From: Streptomyces flavidovirens DSM 40150
GTDB taxonomy: Bacteria > Actinomycetota > Actinomycetes > Streptomycetales > Streptomycetaceae
Length of the DNA: 64,000 nt
Assembly: GCF_000429085.1 (NCBI RefSeq)
Contig: NZ_AUBE01000005.1
Coordinates: 186,001 to 250,000, forward strand
Direction of reading: 5' to 3'
Below the pieces are notes generated by a model. That model had not been told where the DNA came from, ran no database searches, and worked only from the letters and a program-made list of their open reading frames with translations. This document shows, in pieces, positions 17,646 to 26,586 of this stretch. Position 1 is the stretch's first letter, and every line of letters begins with the position of its first letter. The position numbers and the translations under genes were made by a program.

Positions 17646-17947
17646 CAGGCAGAGACCTCCACGAGCTCCAGTCCGGTCAGACCGGCCGGCGCGCGCAGGT
17701 CGGGCAGCAGGCTGCCCGTGGCGAGCGCCCAGTGGTGGGCGACACCGCTCGCACTCCACGCGTCGGTCCATTCACCGGGGTCGCAGCCGAAGTCGACGCG
17801 TGATGTCGTGTTGCCGATCTCCAGCAGCGGGCCGCCGACCACTTTACCTTCGGAGGCGACGAGCTTGTACCTTCCGTCACGGGTCTGGCCCGGCCCCACC
17901 AGCGTCACCGGACCGTGCCTGACGTCGAACTCCACCGATACGCCCAA
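17645..17947 (-). pseudogene. Truncated L-arabinose-isomerase-like C-terminal fragment
   Basis: Roughly 100 residues match the C-terminal domain of the arabinose/fucose isomerase superfamily: RHGPVTLVGPGQTRDGRYKL, GPLLEIGNTTSRVDFG and the SGVAHHWALATG histidines. A full isomerase is about 480-500 residues, so the N-terminal four fifths are missing. Upstream the frame runs straight into the end of the mutarotase gene with no normal start, marking a deletion scar. The stop overlaps the regulator start. A pseudogene is the simplest reading. Confidence 0.65.
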
Positions 17948-17982
17948 GCCCCTGCGCCGCCATACCGGACAGGGACACAGCG

Positions 17983-18303
17983 CTAAGCGAGGTGGAACAC
18001 TTCGGTGAGCGGTTTCATCGCCTCGTCCGGCCGGTCGCCGTCGAGCGCCTCGAAGAACTCACCCATCTCGGCCTGCCAGCGGGCGTTGACCTCGGTGGCG
18101 GCCATGGCGGCCTGTGCCCTGGCGAAGTTCTCGGTCTCCAGATAGCCGACGAGCAGACCGTCGTCGCGCAGGAAGAGCGAGTAGTTGTGCCAACCGGTGG
18201 CCGAGAGAGCTTCGAGCATGCCGGGCCAGACGGCCGCGTGCCGTTCGCGGTACTCGTCGAGGCGCTCCCGGCGGACCTTCAGCAGAAAGCAGACGCGCTG
18301 CAT
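17983..18303 (-). CDS. L-rhamnose mutarotase
   Basis: This 106-residue protein begins [19 protein letters not shown] and continues [33 protein letters not shown]. It has the family's catalytic histidine in RHAAVWP, and the tyrosine and tryptophan landmarks up to NARWQAEM. It interconverts the alpha and beta anomers of L-rhamnose. Length is normal (about 104) and it appears intact. It lies between the truncated binding-protein fragment and the truncated isomerase, on the same strand, as a survivor of the damaged transport operon. Confidence 0.88.
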   Translation of the reverse strand: MQRVCFLLKVRRERLDEYRERHAAVWPGMLEALSATGWHNYSLFLRDDGLLVGYLETENFARAQAAMAATEVNARWQAEMGEFFEALDGDRPDEAMKPLTEVFHLA

Positions 18304-18326
18304 GTGCTCGTACCAGCCTGTCCCGT

Positions 18327-18612
18327 CTAGAAGTCGAACTCGTCGATGTTCTTCTTGTCGAAGACGGCCGGCGAACCGAGGATGACCTCGCCGTCCTTGC
18401 CGACCTCGTACTCGCCGAGCCTGCCGGCCTTGAACTTCTTGCCCTCCGCGCCGGTGATCTGCCCGGAGGCCAGCGCCGCCGCGGCGTACGCGCCGAGGTA
18501 GCCGAGGTCCTTCGGGTTCCACAGCGCGAACTGCTCGACCGTGCCGTCCTTGACGTACTTGCGCATCTGGTGGGGCGTGCCCAGGCCGTTGATGACGATC
18601 TTGCCATTGTAG
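18327..18612 (-). pseudogene. C-terminal fragment of rhamnose ABC transporter substrate-binding protein (RhaS-like)
   Basis: The last about 95 residues of a RhaS-type periplasmic sugar-binding protein are present: [41 protein letters not shown] and a terminal [11 protein letters not shown]. No start or signal peptide precedes; the coding match begins abruptly at about 18612, where the sequence switches to the ABC ATPase in another frame. Intact RhaS is about 350-370 residues, so about three quarters is missing. Confidence 0.8.
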
Positions 18613-19257
18613 GACGAGCTGGAAGATCTCCTCCAGGCGGTGGGAGATGAAAAGGACGGCCGCGCCTTCGGCGCGCAGCGCCTCGACGACGGAGAACAGC
18701 CGGGCGGTCTCGCTGCCGGTGAGGGCGGCGGTCGGCTCGTCCATGATCAGGACGCGGGCGTCGAAGGAGAGCGCCTTGGCGATCTCGACGATCTGCTGGT
18801 CGGCGATGGACAGGCCGCGGGCGGGACGCCGCGGGTCGAGGTCGACGCCGAGGCGGCCTGTCAGCGCGGCGGTCGCGGCGTGCACGGCCTTGCGGTCGAT
18901 GCGGCCGAGCGCTCTGCGGGGCTGGCGGCCCATGAAGATGTTTTCCGCGATGGACAGATCAGGGAAGAGAGTCGGCTCCTGATAGATCACGGCGATGCCG
19001 GCGTCCCGAGCGTCCGCCGGGCCGTGGAAGGCCACGGGCTCGCCGTCGAGGAGCACCTGGCCGGTGTCTGGACGGTGCACCCCCGCGAGGGTCTTGATGA
19101 GCGTGGACTTCCCCGCTCCGTTCTCTCCGGCGAGGGCATGTGCCTCACCGGGAAAGAGCCGCAGGGACACATCCTGCAAGGCCCGCACCGCGCCGAAGGA
19201 CTTGGAAACGTCCTTCAGGGCCAGGGCGGGGGCCGGGCCCGTGTCGGGATGGTTCAT
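18610..19257 (-). pseudogene. N-terminal half-module of rhamnose ABC transporter ATPase (truncated)
   Basis: From ATG 19257 the protein is a sugar (RbsA/RhaT-type) ABC ATPase: Walker [11 protein letters not shown]-loop [20 protein letters not shown], signature [16 protein letters not shown], Walker [12 protein letters not shown] and switch ISHRLEEIF. About 215 residues on, at the end of the first nucleotide-binding domain, homology stops and the sequence becomes the RhaS C-terminus in a different frame. A normal protein of this class has two ATPase domains and about 500 residues. The second domain and both permeases are gone. Confidence 0.85.
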
Positions 19258-19298
19258 GGGGGACTCCTCAACGGCTGCGGTCGATGACCAGCACGCCG

Positions 19299-19310
19299 TG
19301 AAAGGTTTCA
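19299..19310. promoter_or_regulatory. LacI-type operator-like palindrome
   Basis: TGAAAGGTTTCA is near-perfect dyad sequence just upstream of the ATPase start, followed by another GTTTCAC half-site. It resembles operators of LacI-family sugar repressors. Confidence 0.5.
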
Positions 19311-19459
19311 ACGAGGTTTCACGGAAGCTAGGCGGCGTTACCCGCGTCAGTCAATGGTTCAGCAGCCGGAACTTACGCAGCTTGCCCATTCGTACTGTGT
19401 GCACGGTCGTCCCGCCTCGACCCTTGACAGTGCCAGCGACCCCCCATAGCTTCCCCCCG

Positions 19460-19473
19460 ATGAAACGATTCAT
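19460..19473. promoter_or_regulatory. LacI-type operator-like palindrome before rhaI
   Basis: ATGAAACGATTCAT is a 12-of-14 palindrome with central CG, 43 bases before the rhaI start. With the related site at 19299 it brackets the divergent promoter region, so the LacI regulator at 16623 is the likely ligand. Confidence 0.55.
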
Positions 19474-19515
19474 AAGTCGATCCATGTTCCCGCACGGCAT
19501 ACAGGAGCGCTGACG

Positions 19516-20685
19516 ATGACGAGCCGATCCGACGTCCCAGCCGTGAAGGCAGCCCTCAAGGCCCAGGCCGTCGAGACACCGTCCTGGGCCTACGGGAACT
19601 CGGGCACACGTTTCAAGGTGTTCGCCCAGCCGGGAGTCCCGCGCACGCCGCAGGAGAAGCTGGACGACGCCGCCCGCGTCCATGAGCACACGGGCGTCGC
19701 ACCGACCGTCGCCCTGCACATCCCCTGGGACAAGGCGGACGACTACGGGGCCCTCGCGACGTACGCGAAGGAGCGGGGCGTGCGTCTCGGCACGATCAAC
19801 TCCAACGTCTTCCAGGACGACGACTACAAGCTCGGCAGCGTCTGCCACCCCGACGCCGCCGTACGCCGCAAGGCCCTGGCCCACCTGCTGGAATGCGTCG
19901 ACATCATGGACGCCACCGGCTCCCGCGACCTCAAGCTGTGGTTCTCCGACGGCACCAATTACCCGGGCCAGGACGACATCCGCTCGCGCCAGGACCGGCT
20001 CGCCCAGGCCCTGGCCGCCGTCTACGAGCGGCTCGGCGACGACCAGCGGATGCTGGTGGAGTACAAGTTCTTCGAGCCCGCCTTCTACACCACCGACGTG
20101 CCCGACTGGGGAACCGCCTACGCGCACTGCCTGCAGCTCGGCGACAAGGCGCAGGTCGTCGTGGACACCGGGCACCACGCGCCCGGCACCAACATCGAGT
20201 TCATCGTGGCGCTGCTGCTGCGCGAGGGGAAGCTCGGCGGCTTCGACTTCAACTCCCGCTTCTACGCCGACGACGATCTGATGGTCGGCGCTGCTGACCC
20301 GTTCCAGCTTTTCCGCATCATGTACGAGGTGATCCGCGGCGGCGGTCTCGCGTCCGACGTGGCCTTCATGCTCGACCAGTGCCACAACATCGAGGCGAAG
20401 ATCCCGGCGATCATCCGGTCCGTGATGAACGTCCAGGAAGCCACGGCCAAGGCGCTGCTGGTCGACGGTACGGCGCTGGCCGAGGCCCAGGTCTGCGGCG
20501 ATGTGCTGGCCGCCAACGCCGTCCTGATGGACGCGTACAACACCGATGTCCGGCCGCTGCTCGCCGAGGTGCGCGAGGAGATCGGCATCGACCCGGACCC
20601 GATCGCGGCGTACCACCGCTCGGGCTGGGCACAGAAGATCACCGAAGAGCGCGTGGGCGGGACCCAGGCCGGATGGGGAGCTTGA
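19516..20685 (+). CDS. rhaI: L-rhamnose isomerase (RhaI type)
   Basis: This 389-residue TIM-barrel isomerase converts L-rhamnose to L-rhamnulose. Family features seen include [57 protein letters not shown] and [16 protein letters not shown], with metal-binding Glu, Asp and His residues typical of the Rhizobium/Pseudomonas RhaI lineage, distinct from E. coli RhaA. AGGAGC precedes the ATG. It starts the catabolic operon that continues with the aldolase-dehydrogenase, kinase and lut genes, and probably is repressed by the LacI regulator. Confidence 0.93.
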   Translation: MTSRSDVPAVKAALKAQAVETPSWAYGNSGTRFKVFAQPGVPRTPQEKLDDAARVHEHTGVAPTVALHIPWDKADDYGALATYAKERGVRLGTINSNVFQDDDYKLGSVCHPDAAVRRKALAHLLECVDIMDATGSRDLKLWFSDGTNYPGQDDIRSRQDRLAQALAAVYERLGDDQRMLVEYKFFEPAFYTTDVPDWGTAYAHCLQLGDKAQVVVDTGHHAPGTNIEFIVALLLREGKLGGFDFNSRFYADDDLMVGAADPFQLFRIMYEVIRGGGLASDVAFMLDQCHNIEAKIPAIIRSVMNVQEATAKALLVDGTALAEAQVCGDVLAANAVLMDAYNTDVRPLLAEVREEIGIDPDPIAAYHRSGWAQKITEERVGGTQAGWGA

Positions 20686-20690
20686 TCGAC

Positions 20691-22745
20691 ATGAGCTTGA
20701 CCGACATGGCACAGCACGAAGCGGTCGACGCGTTGCTGGAGCGTTCACACCGGCTGGGCGCCGACCCGCGCAACACCAACTACGCGGGCGGCAATACGTC
20801 GGCCAAGGGCACCGCTGTCGACCCGGTGACCGGCGACGGCGTGGAACTGATGTGGGTCAAGGGGTCCGGCGGCGACCTGGGCACCCTCAAGGCGGAGGGC
20901 CTCGCCGCCCTGCGCCTGGACCGGCTGCGGGCGCTGACCGGCGTCTACCCCGGAGGGGAGCGCGAGGACGAGATGGTCGCCGCGTTCGACTACTGCCTGC
21001 ACGGCAAGGGCGGGGCGGCGCCTTCGATCGACACCGCCATGCACGGACTCGTGGACGCCGCCCATGTCGACCACCTCCACCCCGACTCGGGGATCGCGCT
21101 GGCCTGTGCGGCCGACGGCGAGAAGCTGACCGCCGAGTGCTTCGGCGACCGGGTGGTCTGGGTTCCCTGGCGGCGCCCCGGCTTCCAGCTCGGCCTGGAC
21201 ATCGCCGCCATCAAGCAAGCCAACCCGCAGGCCATCGGCTGCGTCCTGGGCGGACACGGCGTCACCGCGTGGGGCGCGACCTCCGAGGAGTGCGAAGCCA
21301 ACTCGCTGCACATCATCCGTACCGCCGAGGCGTTCCTCACCGAGCGCGGCCGCCCCGAGCCCTTCGGGCCGCTGCTGGAGGGGTACGAGCCGCCGGCGGA
21401 GCCCGAGCGCCGGGAGCGGGCAGCCGCACTCGCCCCCTTCATCCGGGGCCTTGCGTCCCAGGACCGGCCCCAGGTCGGGCACTTCAACGACTCCGACGCC
21501 GTCCTGGACTTCCTGGCCCGCGCCGAACACCCATGCCTCGCCGCCCTGGGCACGTCCTGCCCCGACCACTTCCTCCGTACGAAGGTACGGCCGCTGGTCC
21601 TCGACCTTCCGCCGTCCGCGCCCCTGGAGGAGGCGGTTGCCCGGCTGAAGGAACTGCACACCGCCTACCGCGAGGAGTACGCCGCCTACTACCAGCGGCA
21701 CGCCGACGCCGACTCGCCCGCGATACGCGGCGCCGACCCGGCGATCGTCCTGGTCCCGGGCGTGGGGATGTTCTCCTTCGGCAAGGACAAGCAGACCGCG
21801 CGGGTCGCGGGCGAGTTCTACGTCAACGCCATCAACGTGATGCGCGGCGCCGAAGCCGTGTCGGCGTACGCGCCGATCGAGGAGCGCGAGAAGTTCCGGA
21901 TCGAGTACTGGGCGCTGGAGGAGGCCAAGCTTCAGCGGATGCCCCGGCCCAAGCCGCTGGCGGCGCGGGTGGCGCTGGTGACGGGCGCCGGCTCGGGCAT
22001 CGGCAAGGCGATCGCCCACCGGCTGGTGACGGAGGGCGCCTGCGTGGTCGTCGCCGACCTGAACGCCGAGGCCGCCGCGGCCGTCGCAGAGGAACTGGGC
22101 GGCGCCGACAAGGCGGTGGCGGTCACCGTCGACGTGACCTCCGAAGAGCGGATCGCGGAGTCGTTCCAGGCCGCGCTGCTCGCCTTCGGCGGAGTCGACC
22201 TGGTCGTCAACAACGCCGGAATCTCCATCTCCAAGCCGCTCCTGGAGACCACGGCCAAGGACTGGGACCTCCAGCACGCCATCATGGCCCGCGGCTCCTT
22301 CCTGGTCTCACGGGAGGCCGCGCGCGTGATGACCGCCCAGGGCATGGGCGGCGACATCATCTACATCGCCTCGAAGAACGCCGTCTTCGCGGGCCCCAAC
22401 AACATCGCGTACTCCGCCACCAAGGCCGACCAGGCCCACCAGGTGCGGCTGCTGGCCGCCGAGCTGGGCGAGCACGGCATCCGCGTCAACGGCGTCAACC
22501 CGGACGGTGTGGTGCGCGGGTCCGGCATCTTCGCGGCCGGCTGGGGTGCGAAGAGGGCCGCGGTGTACGGGGTCGAGGAGGAGAAGCTCGGCGAGTTCTA
22601 CGCGCAGCGGACCCTGCTGAAGCGGGAGGTGCTGCCTGAGCACGTCGCGAACGCGGTGTTCGCACTGACGGGCGGTGAGCTCACGCATACGACGGGGCTG
22701 CACGTGCCGGTGGACGCGGGCGTGGCGGCGGCGTTCCTGAGGTAG
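20691..22745 (+). CDS. rhaEW: Bifunctional L-rhamnulose-1-phosphate aldolase / L-lactaldehyde dehydrogenase
   Basis: This 684-residue fusion has an N-terminal class II aldolase domain (about 1-420: NTNYAGGNTSAKG, VKGSGGDLG, VDHLHPDSGIAL, GGHGVTAWG) and a C-terminal short-chain dehydrogenase (about 425-684: VTGAGSGIGKAIA, VNNAGIS, YSATKADQAHQ). It cleaves rhamnulose-1-phosphate to dihydroxyacetone phosphate and L-lactaldehyde and then oxidises lactaldehyde to L-lactate. ATG 20691 was preferred over 20673 because GGGGAG sits ten bases before it. It follows rhaI by five bases. The lactate output is consumed by the downstream LutABC genes. Confidence 0.93.
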   Translation: MSLTDMAQHEAVDALLERSHRLGADPRNTNYAGGNTSAKGTAVDPVTGDGVELMWVKGSGGDLGTLKAEGLAALRLDRLRALTGVYPGGEREDEMVAAFDYCLHGKGGAAPSIDTAMHGLVDAAHVDHLHPDSGIALACAADGEKLTAECFGDRVVWVPWRRPGFQLGLDIAAIKQANPQAIGCVLGGHGVTAWGATSEECEANSLHIIRTAEAFLTERGRPEPFGPLLEGYEPPAEPERRERAAALAPFIRGLASQDRPQVGHFNDSDAVLDFLARAEHPCLAALGTSCPDHFLRTKVRPLVLDLPPSAPLEEAVARLKELHTAYREEYAAYYQRHADADSPAIRGADPAIVLVPGVGMFSFGKDKQTARVAGEFYVNAINVMRGAEAVSAYAPIEEREKFRIEYWALEEAKLQRMPRPKPLAARVALVTGAGSGIGKAIAHRLVTEGACVVVADLNAEAAAAVAEELGGADKAVAVTVDVTSEERIAESFQAALLAFGGVDLVVNNAGISISKPLLETTAKDWDLQHAIMARGSFLVSREAARVMTAQGMGGDIIYIASKNAVFAGPNNIAYSATKADQAHQVRLLAAELGEHGIRVNGVNPDGVVRGSGIFAAGWGAKRAAVYGVEEEKLGEFYAQRTLLKREVLPEHVANAVFALTGGELTHTTGLHVPVDAGVAAAFLR

Positions 22746-22841
22746 GGGGCGCGGGCGGCGGCGGGCCTTCCCCACCCGCCCCCACCCGCCCCCGCCCGCA
22801 CCGCCACCCGCCCCACCGAACCCGCACCACTACGAGGGCCC

Positions 22842-24359
22842 ATGCACCCCACCCACACCTTCGCCGCCATCGACCTCGGCGCCTCCAGCGGACGCGTCAT
22901 GGTCGCCAGGGTCGGCCCTGAATCCCTGCACCTGGAAGAGGTGCACCGCTTCCCGAACAGACCCGTGAGGGTCAACGGCACCCTGCACTGGGACATCCTC
23001 GCGCTGTACCGCGGCGTGCTGGACGGGCTGCGGGCGGCCGGCGCAGCGGCGGGCGGGCGGCTGGCGGGGATCGGGATCGACAGCTGGGCCGTCGACTACG
23101 GGCTGCTCGACGCCGACGGCGCGCTGCTCGGAAACCCCGTGCACTACCGGGACACCCGTACGGAAGGCGCACGGGAGAAGGTCGCCGCCGTGCTGCCGCC
23201 CGAGGAGCTGTACGCCGCCACCGGGCTCCAGCACCTGCCCTTCAACACCGTCTACCAGCTCGTCGCCGCCCAGGGCACACCGCAACTCGCGGCGGCATAC
23301 CGGTCGTTGATGGTCCCCGACCTGATCTCGTACTGGCTCACGGGCCAGACCGGGACCGAGATCACCAACGCCTCCACCACTCAGCTCGTCGACCCGCGCA
23401 CCCGTGACTGGTCACCGGTCGTCGCCGCCCGCCTCGGACTCGACCTCGGCCTGTTCCCGCCGCTGCGCAGCCCTGGCGACCACGCCGGACTCCTGCGGCC
23501 CGAGGTGCTGGCGGAGACGGGCCTGACCGGGCCGGTCCCGGTAACGGCCGTCGGGTCGCACGACACGGCCTCGGCGGTGGTCGGCGTACCGGCGGCGGGC
23601 GACGACTTCGCGTACATCGCCACCGGCACCTGGTCGCTGGCCGGCCTGGAACTCGACCGTCCCGTGCTCACCGAGGAGTCCAGGGCGGCGAACTTCACCA
23701 ACGAGCTCGGCGTGGACGGCACCGTCCGCTACCTCCGCAACATCATGGGCCTGTGGCTCCTCCAGGAGTGCCTGCGCACCTGGGAAGCGCAGGGCACCCC
23801 GCAGGAGCTCCCCGCACTGCTCGACGACGCCGCACGGGCCGCGCCGCTGCGCTCCGTCGTCGACGCGGGCGATCCGGCGTTCCTCGCCCCGGACGACATG
23901 CCGCGCCGTATCGCGAACGCCTGCGCCCGCACCGGGCAGCCGCAGCCCCGTACGCCCGCCGAGACCACCCGCTGTGTGCTGGACTCCCTCGCGCTGGCCC
24001 ACCGCCGGGCCGTCGAGGACGCCCGGACGCTCTCGGGCCGGGAGGTCAACGCCGTACACATCGTCGGCGGGGGCGCGCGCAATACCCTCCTGTGCCAGTT
24101 GACGGCGGACGCCATCGGGCTGCCGGTCGTCGCGGGACCCGCGGAGGCCGCAGCTCTCGGCAACGTACTGGTCCAGGCCCGCGCCGCCGGGGTGATCAGC
24201 GGCGGACTGGACCGGCTGCGGGCGCTGCTGCGCAACACCCAGCCCCTGCGGTACTACGATCCGGCGGGCGACCGTACGGCCTGGGACGAGGCCGCGGACC
24301 GCATCGCCACAGGCCGCATCGCCACAGGCCGAGGGAAGGAGGACGGAACATGCGCGTAG
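22842..24359 (+). CDS. rhaB: Rhamnulokinase
   Basis: This 505-residue FGGY-family sugar kinase phosphorylates L-rhamnulose. Motifs: AIDLGASSGRVMV phosphate loop, DSWAVDYGLLD, HYRDTRT, GSHDTASAV catalytic aspartate region, ATGTWSLAG and the ATP-binding VGGGARNTLLCQLTADA. The C-terminus has an odd tandem repeat (RIATG twice) arising from a 15-base duplication. The end overlaps lutA by ten bases. A 96-base C-rich spacer separates it from the aldolase gene but cotranscription remains likely. Confidence 0.92.
   Translation: MHPTHTFAAIDLGASSGRVMVARVGPESLHLEEVHRFPNRPVRVNGTLHWDILALYRGVLDGLRAAGAAAGGRLAGIGIDSWAVDYGLLDADGALLGNPVHYRDTRTEGAREKVAAVLPPEELYAATGLQHLPFNTVYQLVAAQGTPQLAAAYRSLMVPDLISYWLTGQTGTEITNASTTQLVDPRTRDWSPVVAARLGLDLGLFPPLRSPGDHAGLLRPEVLAETGLTGPVPVTAVGSHDTASAVVGVPAAGDDFAYIATGTWSLAGLELDRPVLTEESRAANFTNELGVDGTVRYLRNIMGLWLLQECLRTWEAQGTPQELPALLDDAARAAPLRSVVDAGDPAFLAPDDMPRRIANACARTGQPQPRTPAETTRCVLDSLALAHRRAVEDARTLSGREVNAVHIVGGGARNTLLCQLTADAIGLPVVAGPAEAAALGNVLVQARAAGVISGGLDRLRALLRNTQPLRYYDPAGDRTAWDEAADRIATGRIATGRGKEDGTCA
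24300..24329 (+). repeat. 15-bp exact tandem duplication inside rhaB
   Basis: CGCATCGCCACAGGC occurs twice head to tail and adds one RIATG unit near the kinase C-terminus, an apparent recent slippage. Confidence 0.85.
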
Positions 24360-25105
24360 CTCTCTTCGTCACCTGCGTCAACGACACGCTCTATCCGCAC
24401 ACCGGGCAGGCCGTCGTACGGCTGCTGGAACGGCTGGGCGTGGAGGTCGGCTTCCCGCAGGCCCAGAGCTGCTGCGGGCAACCGCAGTTCAACACCGGCT
24501 ACCGGCACGAGACCGAGCCGCTGGTACGGCGCTTCGACACGGCCTTCCAGGAGTACGAGTACGTCGTCACCCCGTCCGGCTCGTGCGCCGCGATGGTGCG
24601 CGACAACTACCCGCGGATCGGGGCCAGGGCCGCCGCCGAGGGGCGCGGCCAGGCACTCGCGGAGGCCGCGGCCCGGTCGGTTCCCAAGACGTACGAACTG
24701 ACCGAGTTCCTGGTCGACGTGCTGGGCGTGACCGATGTCGGGGCGTACTTTCCGCACTCCGTCACCTATCACCCCACCTGTCACGGCCTGCGCATGCTGG
24801 GCCTGCGTGACCGGCCCCGCAGGCTGCTGGAACAGGTGAAAGGCCTCGAACTGCGCGAGCTGCCGGGCGCCGAGGAGTGCTGCGGCTTCGGCGGCACCTT
24901 CGCCGTGAAGAACCCCGCCGTATCTGCGGCGATGGGTGCGGACAAGGTACGCGACATCGTAGGCACCGGCGCCGAGGCGGTGTGCACGGTCGACAACTCC
25001 TGCCTGATGCACATCGGAGGCACGCTCGCCAAGCTGGGCTGCACGGTCCGGCCCGTGCACATCGCGGAGATTCTCGCCGCCACCGAGGAGGAGCCCTACG
25101 CATGA
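24350..25105 (+). CDS. lutA: L-lactate utilisation protein LutA (cysteine-rich Fe-S)
   Basis: This 251-residue protein contains two CCG domains: SCCGQPQFNTGY in the N-terminal half with the partner cysteine at TPSGSCAAMV, and YHPTCHG with EECCGFGGTF in the C-terminal half. LutA/YkgE binds an Fe-S centre and forms with LutB and LutC an L-lactate oxidising complex feeding electrons to the respiratory chain. Its start overlaps the kinase end and its stop overlaps lutB (ATGA). Placement directly after a lactate-producing rhamnose pathway supports use of rhamnose-derived lactate. Confidence 0.92.
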   Translation: MRVALFVTCVNDTLYPHTGQAVVRLLERLGVEVGFPQAQSCCGQPQFNTGYRHETEPLVRRFDTAFQEYEYVVTPSGSCAAMVRDNYPRIGARAAAEGRGQALAEAAARSVPKTYELTEFLVDVLGVTDVGAYFPHSVTYHPTCHGLRMLGLRDRPRRLLEQVKGLELRELPGAEECCGFGGTFAVKNPAVSAAMGADKVRDIVGTGAEAVCTVDNSCLMHIGGTLAKLGCTVRPVHIAEILAATEEEPYA

Positions 25106-26586
25106 GCGGTACCTATCTGGGAATGCCCGCGTTCCCCAAGGCGGCACAGGACGCCGTACGCAACGAGACGCTGCGCGGCAATCTCCGCCATGCCACCCAC
25201 ACCATCCGCGACAAGCGCGCCAAGGCCGTGGCCGAGCTGGCGGACTGGGACCGGCTGCGGACGGCGGGCAAGGACATCAAGGACCGGACACTGCGTCACC
25301 TCGACCGCTACCTCCTCCAGTTGGAGGAGGCCGTCACGGCGGCGGGCGGGACGGTGCACTGGGCCGCCGACGCCGAGGAGGCCAACCGGATCGTCACCTA
25401 TCTGGTGAAGGCGGCCGGCGGCAGTGACAGCGAGCAGCGTGAGGTCGTCAAGGTCAAGTCGATGGCCACACAGGAGATCGGGCTCAACGTGGCGCTGGAG
25501 GCCGAGGGTATCGCGGCGTACGAGACGGATCTCGCCGAGCTCATCGTGCAGCTCGGCGAGGACCGGCCGTCGCACATCCTGGTGCCCGCCATCCACCGCA
25601 ACCGGGGCGAGATCCGCGACATCTTCGAGGAAAAGATGGGGAGTTGGGGCAGGCCCGCCCCGGCCGGGCTGACCGACAACCCGGCCGAACTGGCCGAGGC
25701 GGCCCGCGTCCACCTGCGGGAGAAGTTCCTGCGCGCCAAGGTCGGCGTCTCCGGCGCCAACTTCATGGTGGCGGAGACCGGCACCCTCGTCGTGGTCGAG
25801 TCCGAGGGCAACGGGCGGATGTGCCTGACCCTCCCCGAGACGCTGATCTCGGTCGTGGGCATCGAGAAGGTCGTTCCGACCTGGCAGGACCTCGAAGTGT
25901 TTCTGCAGACCCTCCCGCGCTCCTCGACGGCGGAGCGGATGAACCCGTACACGAGCATGTGGACGGGTACGACGGACGGCGACGGGCCGCAGACCTTCCA
26001 CCTGGTGCTGCTCGACAACGGCCGTACGGACACACTGGCCGACGAGGTCGGGCGGCAGGCGCTGCGCTGCATCCGCTGCTCGGCCTGCCTGAATGTGTGC
26101 CCGGTGTACGAGCGGGCGGGCGGCCACGCGTACGGCTCGGTCTACCCGGGGCCGATCGGCGCGATCCTCAGCCCGCAGTTGCGCGGCACGGGGAGCGAGG
26201 TCGACGCCTCACTGCCGTACGCGTCCTCGCTGTGCGGCGCCTGTTACGACGTGTGCCCTGTCGCCATCGACATCCCGGAGGTGCTCGTACATCTGCGGGA
26301 GCGTGTGGTGGAGGGCGGCGAGGTGACCAGGAACGGGGAGCGGGTCACCATCAAGCCGGCGAAGGGGCACGCGGTCGAGCGTGCGGCGATGCGCGCGGCA
26401 CGCTGGGCACTGGACCATCCGGGCGCGCTGCGGGCCGGGCAGCGGCTGGCGTCCCGTACCCGCCGCATCCATCCGAAGCGGCTGCCGGGGCCGGGGCGCG
26501 CGTGGAGCGACACGCGCACGCTGCCCGAGATGCCCGCGGAATCGTTCAGGGACTGGTGGCAGCGCACGCGCGGAGGAGCCCAGTGA
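25102..26586 (+). CDS. lutB: L-lactate utilisation iron-sulfur protein LutB
   Basis: This 494-residue protein has an N-terminal LUD domain (VKSMATQEIGLNVALEAEG, SGANFMVAETGTLVVVESEGN) and two C-terminal 4Fe-4S motifs, CIRCSACLNVCP followed later by CGACYDVCP. It is the electron-transfer subunit of LutABC in the cytoplasm. The ATG overlaps the lutA stop and the end overlaps lutC by four bases, so the three are coupled. Length fits the YkgF/LutB family (about 475-500). A degraded copy of its C-terminal DIPEVLVH segment is found at 39185-39325. Confidence 0.93.
   Translation: MSGTYLGMPAFPKAAQDAVRNETLRGNLRHATHTIRDKRAKAVAELADWDRLRTAGKDIKDRTLRHLDRYLLQLEEAVTAAGGTVHWAADAEEANRIVTYLVKAAGGSDSEQREVVKVKSMATQEIGLNVALEAEGIAAYETDLAELIVQLGEDRPSHILVPAIHRNRGEIRDIFEEKMGSWGRPAPAGLTDNPAELAEAARVHLREKFLRAKVGVSGANFMVAETGTLVVVESEGNGRMCLTLPETLISVVGIEKVVPTWQDLEVFLQTLPRSSTAERMNPYTSMWTGTTDGDGPQTFHLVLLDNGRTDTLADEVGRQALRCIRCSACLNVCPVYERAGGHAYGSVYPGPIGAILSPQLRGTGSEVDASLPYASSLCGACYDVCPVAIDIPEVLVHLRERVVEGGEVTRNGERVTIKPAKGHAVERAAMRAARWALDHPGALRAGQRLASRTRRIHPKRLPGPGRAWSDTRTLPEMPAESFRDWWQRTRGGAQ

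Noticed and set aside
18107..18650. Chimeric frame joining ATPase, RhaS in the wrong frame and mutarotase as one protein
   Set aside because: The middle part is out of frame with RhaS and ends in the mutarotase by chance; the three parts are annotated separately.
22746..22841. C-rich CCCACCCGCCC stretch before rhaB as a regulatory structure
   Set aside because: Low complexity without a stable dyad; nothing supports a specific role.
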